From an uncultured Lysobacterales bacterium (lineage in GTDB: Bacteria; Pseudomonadota; Gammaproteobacteria; Xanthomonadales; Xanthomonadaceae), in the NCBI GenBank assembly GCA_946886865.1, contig CAMPJI010000047.1:1-17706 (forward strand): DNA of 17,706 nucleotides. Reading direction: 5' to 3'. Under the pieces are notes generated by a model. It was not told the DNA's origin. It was given only the letters and a program-made list of their open reading frames with translations, and did no database searches. Of the stretch, positions 8,361 through 13,550 are shown piece by piece; position 1 is the stretch's first letter, and every line of letters starts with the position of its first letter. Made by a program: the position numbers and the translations under genes.

Positions 8361-9284
8361 TCATACCGGCGCCACCAGCTCGCGCCGCGCATTGAGGTAG
8401 TCGGCGGCGGTGATCGCCCGCCCGCCCTCGCGCTGCAACACGCGGATGCGCAGCGCACCTTCGCCGCAGGCAACGTCGATCCCGTCGCGACCGGCCAGCA
8501 GCACCGTGCCCGGCGCCGCGCGGTGGTCCAGCGGCAGCGCCACCGCACCATGGATCCGCACGCGCTCGCCCGCCAGCTGCGCCTCGGCCATCGGCCATGG
8601 GTTGAAGGCGCGCACCGTACGCGCCAGCGCGACGGCCGGCTGCGTCCAGTCCAGCCGCGCCTCGGCCTTGTCGAGCTTGTGCGCGTAGGTCGCGCCCTCT
8701 TCGGGCTGCGCGCGCGCCACCGGCAGGATGCCGGCGCGCAGCAGGCCGAGCCCATCCGACAGGACCTGCGCGCCGAGCTCGGCCAGGCGGTCGTGCAACT
8801 GGCCGCCGGTATCGCCCTCACCGACCGGCACCGATTGCGACAGCAGCACCGGACCGGTATCCAGCCCGCGCTCCATCTGCATCAGGCACACGCCGGTTTC
8901 GGTATCGCCGGCCTGGATCGCGCGCTGGATCGGCGCGGCGCCGCGCCAGCGGGGCAACAGCGAGGCGTGCACGTTCCAGCAGCCGTGCGCCGGGATGTCG
9001 AGCACCGACTGCGGCAGGATCAGGCCGTAGGCGACCACCACCATGACGTCCGGTTGCAGCGCGGCCAGTGCGTCGCGCGACACCTGCGCCTTGAAGTTCT
9101 CCGGCTGCAGCACCGGGATGCCGCGGGCGATGGCTTCGCGCTTCACCGGCGACGGCGTCAACCCGCGCCCGCGGCCCGCGGGACGGTCGGGCTGGGTGTA
9201 GACCGCGACCACTTCATTGCGCGCGGCGGCGGCGCGCAGGCAGGGCACGGCGAAGTCCGGCGTGCCGGCGAAAACGATTCTCAT
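8361..9284 (-). CDS. fmt: Methionyl-tRNA formyltransferase
   Basis: Fmt formylates Met-tRNA(fMet) with 10-formyltetrahydrofolate, the step that marks initiator tRNA. The 307-residue product has the usual length. It starts [20 protein letters not shown]; a 10-codon longer reading exists but the family starts at this ATG (9284-9282). The formyl-transfer triad is seen as N104, H106 and D142 within [20 protein letters not shown] and GLDTGPVL. A smaller C-terminal tRNA-binding domain covers about 205-307. It lies between def and rsmB on the same strand. The 138-base gap from def holds a REP pair, and no strong Shine-Dalgarno is visible. Confidence 0.97.
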   Translation of the reverse strand: MRIVFAGTPDFAVPCLRAAAARNEVVAVYTQPDRPAGRGRGLTPSPVKREAIARGIPVLQPENFKAQVSRDALAALQPDVMVVVAYGLILPQSVLDIPAHGCWNVHASLLPRWRGAAPIQRAIQAGDTETGVCLMQMERGLDTGPVLLSQSVPVGEGDTGGQLHDRLAELGAQVLSDGLGLLRAGILPVARAQPEEGATYAHKLDKAEARLDWTQPAVALARTVRAFNPWPMAEAQLAGERVRIHGAVALPLDHRAAPGTVLLAGRDGIDVACGEGALRIRVLQREGGRAITAADYLNARRELVAPV

Positions 9285-9315
9285 GGGGGTACTGCCGCGT
9301 CGGGGGAAGGGCACA

Positions 9316-9395
9316 TTGTAGGAGCGGCTTCAGCCGCGACCGGTGTGCGGCGAGGCGCGCGCGCTGCCACGACCGCGGCTGAGGCCGCTCTACAA
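9316..9395. repeat. REP-like inverted pair between def and fmt
   Basis: The left unit (9316-9340) begins TTGTAGGAGCGGC and ends TCAGCCGCGAC. The right unit (9371-9395) is its inverse with a few differences. The spacer is 30 bases. Each unit also holds its own small palindrome (GCGGCT/AGCCGC), so the array can fold as two hairpins or one long stem. The GTAGGAGCGGC-type motif is familiar from REP elements of Xanthomonadaceae and Pseudomonas. Its position inside an operon suggests an effect on mRNA stability or on the def to fmt expression ratio. Confidence 0.8.
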
Positions 9396-9422
9396 CCGCA
9401 ACGGATGCCTGCCCCGCAGGCG

Positions 9423-9935
9423 CTATGCCGCGTTGCGACGCGCCTTGGCCAGCTTCTTGCGCACCATCTCGCGCTTGAGCGGCGACAGGTAATCGACGAA
9501 CAGCTTGCCCACCAGGTGGTCCATCTCGTGCTGGATGCACACCGCCAGCAGCCCGTCGGCCTGCAGGGTAAAAGGCTGGCCGTCGCGACCAACGGCCTCG
9601 ACGGTGATCTCGTTGGCGCGGGTCACGTCGGCAAAGATGCCCGGTACCGACAGGCAGCCCTCCTGGTAGACCTGCTCGCCGGCCTTCGCGGTGATCACCG
9701 GGTTGATGAACACCAGCGGCGCGTCCTTCTCCTCCGACACGTCGATCACCATGAACGTCTGGTGGACGTCGACCTGGCTGGCGGCCAGGCCGATGCCGGG
9801 CGCGTCGTACATGGTCTCGAACATGTCATCGAGCAGCGTCTGGAACTCCGGCGCGGTCACGCGCGCGGGATCGACCGGCACCGCCTTGGTGCGCAGGCGC
9901 GGGTCGGGAAATTCGAGGATCGGGAGCAGGGCCAT
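9423..9935 (-). CDS. def: Peptide deformylase
   Basis: Def removes the formyl group from the N-terminus of nascent proteins and is a metal enzyme, usually Fe(II). The 170-residue product carries all three motifs: GIGLAASQ (47-54), EGCLSVP (92-98, metal ligand C94) and QHEMDHL (135-141, ligands H136 and H140, catalytic E137). The start [14 protein letters not shown] at 9935-9933 is the family start; a 47-codon extension upstream is open but unlike the family. A basic C-terminal tail is present. def is the first gene of the minus-strand series continuing to fmt and rsmB, and is divergent from the TsaP-like gene. Confidence 0.97.
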   Translation of the reverse strand: MALLPILEFPDPRLRTKAVPVDPARVTAPEFQTLLDDMFETMYDAPGIGLAASQVDVHQTFMVIDVSEEKDAPLVFINPVITAKAGEQVYQEGCLSVPGIFADVTRANEITVEAVGRDGQPFTLQADGLLAVCIQHEMDHLVGKLFVDYLSPLKREMVRKKLAKARRNAA

Positions 9936-10097
9936 GGCGGTGGAATCGGGTCGGAGGGTCGGGGCGTGGCGGGACATCGGCCGCGCGATCGGCGATAGGC
10001 CGTACCCGCGGCGTGTGGATGCGCGCGGGCCGGTGCGGCATCGGGGTTGGAGTGCCCAAATGGGGGCGTGGGTCACAACCGCAAGCGGCAGGCGTCG

Positions 10098-10103
10098 ATT
10101 CTA
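10098..10103 (-). promoter_or_regulatory. Candidate -10 of the def operon
   Basis: On the minus strand this reads TAGAAT in the context GCGTAGAATCG, one base away from TATAAT. It would start the def-fmt-rsmB message near 10091, with a leader of about 155 bases. No well-spaced -35 is evident: a TTGCAA at 10132-10127 is 23 bases away, which is too long for normal spacing. I see no structured RNA element in the leader (9936-10091). Confidence 0.45.
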
Positions 10104-10126
10104 CGCGCTTTGCCGCCCCTGATCGC

Positions 10127-10157
10127 TTGCAACCGCGCGCGGCTTCTGGGCTATAGT
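10127..10157 (+). promoter_or_regulatory. Candidate sigma-70 promoter of the TsaP-like gene
   Basis: TTGCAA (10127-10132) and TATAGT (10152-10157) are separated by 19 bases, slightly long but acceptable. Transcription would start near 10164, about 50 bases before the ATG at 10214. A purine-rich AAGGGGAA (10198-10205) serves as the Shine-Dalgarno region. The TTGCAA is itself palindromic and sits between the two divergent -10 elements. Confidence 0.5.
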
Positions 10158-10213
10158 GCCGATGCCCTCGCCGGGAGCCGGCGGCGGGCAAACCTGCAAG
10201 GGGAATCAGGTAG

Positions 10214-11368
10214 ATGGCCGCCATGCTTAAACCGATCCGCACGGTTTTGACCGCTGCGCTGTTCACGATCGCCACCTTCACCGTGGCCGCCCAGATGCGA
10301 GGGGAGCATCCGGACACGTACGTGGTGAAGCGGGGCGACACGCTCTGGGATATTGCCGGACGCTTCCTGGAGCGCCCGTGGCTGTGGCCTGAAATCTGGC
10401 AGGCCAACCCGCAGATCGCCAACCCGCACCTGATCTATCCGGGCGACGTGATCTCGCTGGCCTACCTCAACCGCGTCGCGGTCGAGCCGGGCCCCCGCGA
10501 GGCCGCACCAATCAACGGCGTGCCGTTGTCCGAGATCGAGCCGTTCCTGAAAAACGCCCGCGTCGTCGACAGCTTCGAGCAACTGCCTTACGTGGTCGGC
10601 CTGGAAGAGGACCGACTGCGCAGCGCACGCGGCCAGGTCGCCTACATCGAAGGGCTGGCCGACGCACAGGCCGGCCAGCGCTATGCGGTGGTGCGCCCGA
10701 CGGTGCGCTACACCCGCCTGGACCGCACGCAGTGCTGCGACATCATGCGCCAGTCCGACCTGGACTTCCGCGGCCGCCGCACGCTCGACTTCGATTCGAT
10801 CTGGACCGACGTCGTGGTGCCCGACAACGGCCGCGAGCTGCTGGGCTACGAGCTGATGCAGATGGCGACCGGCACGATCAGCCGCGGGGAAGTCGGCGGT
10901 ATCGAGGCCAGCACGCTGGTGCTGGACGACGAGGGCCGCGAGGTGCGCGTCGGGGATCGCCTGGTGCCCATCGAGGCCAACCCGTACGACCTGCAGTTCT
11001 TCCCGCATCCGCCCAGCCAGCAGTTCGACTACGGCCGCGCCCAGGTGCTGGCCGTGACCGACACCATGAGCTATGGCGGGCCGCGCGACGTGATCGCGCT
11101 GTCGGTCGGCGCCCGCGACGGCATCGACAACGGCACGGTCTTCTCGATCTGGCGCCGCGGCACGCTGGAAGTCGACCGGGTCAAGGTCGGCGCCGAGCGC
11201 GACCCCGATCTGGTCGGCCGCGCATCGCGCGTGCGCCTGCCGGACGAGTTCTCCGGCCACGCGATGGTGTTCCGCACCTTCGACAAGGTCAGCTACGCCC
11301 TGGTGATGGAGGGCGTGCGCCCGACGAAGGTGGGCCACGAGCTCAAACACCCGGACGCACCGTACTGA
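10214..11368 (+). CDS. tsaP: LysM-domain secreted protein, TsaP-like (type IV pilus secretin-associated)
   Basis: The 384-residue product has a basic N-terminus and a hydrophobic signal segment (about 6-26, ending TVAAQ). A LysM peptidoglycan-binding domain follows at 35-84 (YVVKRGDTLWDIAGRFLERP, then IANPHLIYPGDVISL). The C-terminal part (about 270-345) has the pattern AQVLAVTDT, IALSVGARDGIDNGTVFSIW, resembling the FlgT-C domain of TsaP. In Pseudomonas and Neisseria, TsaP anchors the type IV pilus secretin PilQ to peptidoglycan; the Pseudomonas gene occupies the same place, between def-fmt-rsmB and dprA. That context makes TsaP the best reading, but the C-terminal match is by eye. The ATG at 10214 is used; an ATG at 10223 is also possible. 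A hairpin after the stop separates it from dprA. Confidence 0.8.
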   Translation: MAAMLKPIRTVLTAALFTIATFTVAAQMRGEHPDTYVVKRGDTLWDIAGRFLERPWLWPEIWQANPQIANPHLIYPGDVISLAYLNRVAVEPGPREAAPINGVPLSEIEPFLKNARVVDSFEQLPYVVGLEEDRLRSARGQVAYIEGLADAQAGQRYAVVRPTVRYTRLDRTQCCDIMRQSDLDFRGRRTLDFDSIWTDVVVPDNGRELLGYELMQMATGTISRGEVGGIEASTLVLDDEGREVRVGDRLVPIEANPYDLQFFPHPPSQQFDYGRAQVLAVTDTMSYGGPRDVIALSVGARDGIDNGTVFSIWRRGTLEVDRVKVGAERDPDLVGRASRVRLPDEFSGHAMVFRTFDKVSYALVMEGVRPTKVGHELKHPDAPY

Positions 11369-11393
11369 CACGGCGTTTTCCTACGCACCACCG

Positions 11394-11423
11394 CGACGGC
11401 GCCCGAGGGCGCCGTCGTCGTTT
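11394..11423 (+). terminator. Probable intrinsic terminator after the TsaP-like gene
   Basis: CGACGGCGCCC (11394-11404) pairs perfectly with GGGCGCCGTCG (11407-11417) through a very tight turn, followed by TCGTTT. The stem is strong, the T tract is short. It lies 25 bases after the stop and 24 bases before the dprA ATG, so termination may be partial and dprA may still be read from upstream. Confidence 0.5.
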
Positions 11424-11441
11424 CCGGGCGACGCTGACGGG

Positions 11442-12677
11442 ATGTCCGATGCCTCCCGCCCCATCCTGGTCGACCCGACGCCCGCCGTCCGCGCCAACGA
11501 CATCGAATCGATGCTGCGCCTCGCGCTGGCCGGCGGCCGGGTGGCCCCACGGCGAACCCTCCTGGAGCGAAGCGGCTCGCCTGCGGCGGCCCTCGCGGAC
11601 GGCGAGTCGGCGTGGCGGGCGGCAGGCCTGGACGAGGACCAGCGTGCGGCGCTGCGACGGCCGGCGCGTGACGCCATGGAGGCCGCACTGCGCTGGCACC
11701 AGGCCCCCGGCCGGGCCGTGATCGGCTGGCACGACCCGGACTATCCCGCTTTGCTGCGAAAAACCGCATCGCCGCCGCTGGCGCTGTTCGTATGCGGCGA
11801 CGCCAGCCTGCTGTGGCAGCCCGCGGTGGCCGTCGTCGGAAGCCGTTCACCGACGCCGGCGGGGCGCGACAACACCGTCGGCTTCGCACGTGCGCTCGTC
11901 GGGGCAGGCATCACCGTGGCCAGCGGCCTGGCGGCCGGCATTGACACCGTCGCCCATGCCACCGCCCTGGCGGCGGGGGGGCCGACCTATGCCGTACTGG
12001 GCACCGGTCCCGACGTGGCGTATCCGCGCGGCAATGAGCGGCTGCAGGCGGACATCGCCCAGCGCGGTGCGCTGGTCAGCGAGCACGCGCCGGGCACGGG
12101 GCCGCGCAAGGAGCACTTCCCCAGCCGCAACCGCATCCTGGCCGGCCTGACGCTGGGCACCCTCGTGGTGGAGGCCGCCCACCGGTCGGGCGCGCTGATT
12201 ACCGCGCGGCTGGCGGCCGAGGCGGGGCGGGAGGTGTTCGCCGTGCCGGGCTCGATCCACAACCCGCTGGCGCGGGGCTGCCACCGGTTGATCCGCGACG
12301 GCGCCACCCTGGTCGATGACATCGAACAGGTGCTCGCAGGACTGGCGCCGGTGGCCCAGACGCTCGCATCCGCCTTGCGGAGCCGGCTCAGCGACCCCAC
12401 AACCGGGGACCGGCCTGCTGCACCAGGCCAGTCACCCTCCTCCACCCCAGCGGCCATGCGGGCGTCAACGCCGATCCGGCCGCCCGGTCTCAGTTCATCT
12501 TGCGACCCGCCCGACCACCAGCGCTTGTGGTCGTGCCTCGGGCCGGACCCCAGTTCTATGGATCAGCTGGTCCAGCGAAGCGGATTGACGGCCGCCGACG
12601 TGTCCTCCATCCTGCTGCACATGGAGCTCGAGGGTCGCGTCGCGGCGCAGCACGGCCGCTACTTCCGCCGGGGTTGA
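11442..12677 (+). CDS. dprA: DNA processing protein DprA (Smf)
   Basis: DprA binds incoming single-stranded DNA during natural transformation and loads RecA. The 411-residue protein has an N-terminal helical part (about 15-90), the Rossmann-like core (about 95-300) and a C-terminal winged-helix domain (about 355-410, DQLVQRSGLTAADVSSILLH). Core motifs are AVVGSRSPTPAGR (130-142), SGLAAGID (161-168), GTGPDVAYPRGN (187-198), FPSRNRILAGL (226-236) and EAAHRSGALITARLAAEAGR (244-263). A Ser/Pro/Ala-rich linker of about 40 residues (315-355) joins core and winged helix. The start at ATG 11442 has no strong Shine-Dalgarno. Together with the TsaP-like gene upstream this suggests competence through type IV pili. 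Confidence 0.95.
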   Translation: MSDASRPILVDPTPAVRANDIESMLRLALAGGRVAPRRTLLERSGSPAAALADGESAWRAAGLDEDQRAALRRPARDAMEAALRWHQAPGRAVIGWHDPDYPALLRKTASPPLALFVCGDASLLWQPAVAVVGSRSPTPAGRDNTVGFARALVGAGITVASGLAAGIDTVAHATALAAGGPTYAVLGTGPDVAYPRGNERLQADIAQRGALVSEHAPGTGPRKEHFPSRNRILAGLTLGTLVVEAAHRSGALITARLAAEAGREVFAVPGSIHNPLARGCHRLIRDGATLVDDIEQVLAGLAPVAQTLASALRSRLSDPTTGDRPAAPGQSPSSTPAAMRASTPIRPPGLSSSCDPPDHQRLWSCLGPDPSSMDQLVQRSGLTAADVSSILLHMELEGRVAAQHGRYFRRG

Positions 12678-12684
12678 TCGAGGA

Positions 12685-12697
12685 GGTTGCTGCAACC
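12685..12697. repeat. 13-bp palindrome just after dprA
   Basis: GGTTGC (12685-12690) and GCAACC (12692-12697) are perfect inverted 6-mers around one T, starting 8 bases after the dprA stop and followed by GTTT. It could be a weak terminator hairpin or a binding site. The T run is too short for a firm terminator call. Confidence 0.35.
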
Positions 12698-12716
12698 GTT
12701 TCCGCCCTGCCGCCGT

Positions 12717-12743
12717 ACCGGTGATCGACCGGTCCGTGCCGGT
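12717..12743. repeat. Three phased ACCGGT-type repeats upstream of smg
   Basis: ACCGGT occurs at 12717-12722 and 12728-12733, and GCCGGT at 12738-12743. The steps are 11 and 10 bases, about one helical turn. The first two copies are self-complementary. The array lies 47 bases before the smg ATG in the 113-base dprA-smg gap. Such phasing is what a dimeric regulator array would show, but chance in GC-rich DNA is possible. Confidence 0.35.
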
Positions 12744-12790
12744 CCACCACTCCAGTCCCACGCGTCGCTCGCGGCGCAGGCCGAGGGGAA

Positions 12791-13279
12791 ATGAAAGAAA
12801 GCATCCTGGATGTCCTGCTGTACCTGTTCGAGCACTACCTTGCCGATGACGCGGACCTGGTCCGCGACCGCGATGCCCTGAAAAGCGGCCCCCTGTTCGA
12901 GGAACTGGGCCAGGCCGGCTTCAGCCCCGCCGAGATCAACAAGGCCTTCGAATGGCTGGATGCCCTCGCGACGCAACGCCCGGCGGCCTCGCCGGCGCGG
13001 ATCGGCGGCCCCACCCGCGTCTATGCCGATGCCGAGCTCGACCGGCTGGACATGGAATGCCGTGGGTTCCTGATGTTCCTGGAGCAGCACGGTGTGCTGG
13101 ATGCGGGCCAGCGCGAACTGGTGGTCGACCGGGCGATGGCGCTGGAGCAGGACGAGATGGACCTGGACGACCTCAAGTGGGTCGTGCTGATGGTGCTGTT
13201 CAACCAGCCCGGGTCCGAGGCCGCGTACGCGTGGATGGAAACCCAGATGTTCGCCGACGAGCCCGAGCCGGTGCACTGA
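12791..13279 (+). CDS. smg: Smg family protein (DUF494)
   Basis: The 162-residue acidic protein matches the Smg family, conserved next to dprA in many gamma- and betaproteobacteria. It begins [20 protein letters not shown], the family hallmark, has a central less-conserved stretch, and ends with [20 protein letters not shown] followed by [12 protein letters not shown], also typical. No catalytic motif or membrane segment is visible. The function is unknown; position suggests, but does not prove, a role linked to DNA processing. The start is supported by GAGGGGAA directly before the ATG. The gene is flanked on both sides by short phased repeats. Confidence 0.94.
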   Translation: MKESILDVLLYLFEHYLADDADLVRDRDALKSGPLFEELGQAGFSPAEINKAFEWLDALATQRPAASPARIGGPTRVYADAELDRLDMECRGFLMFLEQHGVLDAGQRELVVDRAMALEQDEMDLDDLKWVVLMVLFNQPGSEAAYAWMETQMFADEPEPVH

Positions 13280-13302
13280 CCCGCGCCGGGGCCCGCCGCG
13301 CC

Positions 13303-13330
13303 TCACGCCCGCGTCACGCCCACCTCACGC
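13303..13330 (+). repeat. Three TCACGC repeats at exact 11-bp spacing
   Basis: TCACGCCC occurs at 13303-13310 and 13314-13321, and TCACGC at 13325-13330. Each start is 11 bases after the previous one. The array begins 23 bases after the smg stop and about 75 bases before the TTGACA ahead of topA. It may be an operator array acting on topA, or a short tandem duplication. Confidence 0.4.
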
Positions 13331-13403
13331 TGGGGCCGGTCTGATCCAGCGGCCGGGAGGCGCCGCGGAACCCTCCGGCGGTCACACCCGCGACGACGCC
13401 CGC

Positions 13404-13439
13404 TTGACAGTGCCGGCCGCGGCGTGATTCCACTAAATA
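13404..13439 (+). promoter_or_regulatory. Candidate promoter upstream of topA
   Basis: A perfect TTGACA (13404-13409) stands out in this GC-rich gap. The only AT-rich -10-like hexamer downstream is TAAATA (13434-13439), 24 bases away, which is too far for ordinary sigma-70. At normal spacing only ATTCCA is found. So the -35 half is clear and the -10 half is uncertain; a topoisomerase promoter with unusual spacing, sensitive to supercoiling, is one possible reading. Confidence 0.35.
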
Positions 13440-13454
13440 AGGCAACACGCCCCT

Positions 13455-13490
13455 ACGCCCGCGGCCACCCCCGCGGGCGTCGCCTTCTTT
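13455..13490 (+). terminator. Hairpin with T-rich tail in the topA leader (terminator or attenuator)
   Basis: ACGCCCGCGG (13455-13464) and CCGCGGGCGT (13471-13480) form a perfect 10-bp stem with loop CCACCC, followed by CGCCTTCTTT. It may end the smg transcript. If the TTGACA at 13404 is a promoter, it would instead sit early in the topA leader and act as an attenuator, or end a short RNA of about 50 bases. The rest of the 271-base smg-topA gap holds the TCACGC array and otherwise nothing I recognise. Confidence 0.5.
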
Positions 13491-13550
13491 GAACGCCCCA
13501 TTCTTTGCACGACCCAGGCAGCGCGACAGCGGCTGCGGAGCCCCCCGGAC

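Noticed and set aside
8348..8821. N-terminal extension of rsmB into fmt
   Set aside because: It is an out-of-frame reading of fmt, and RsmB homologues begin near the ATG at 8347.
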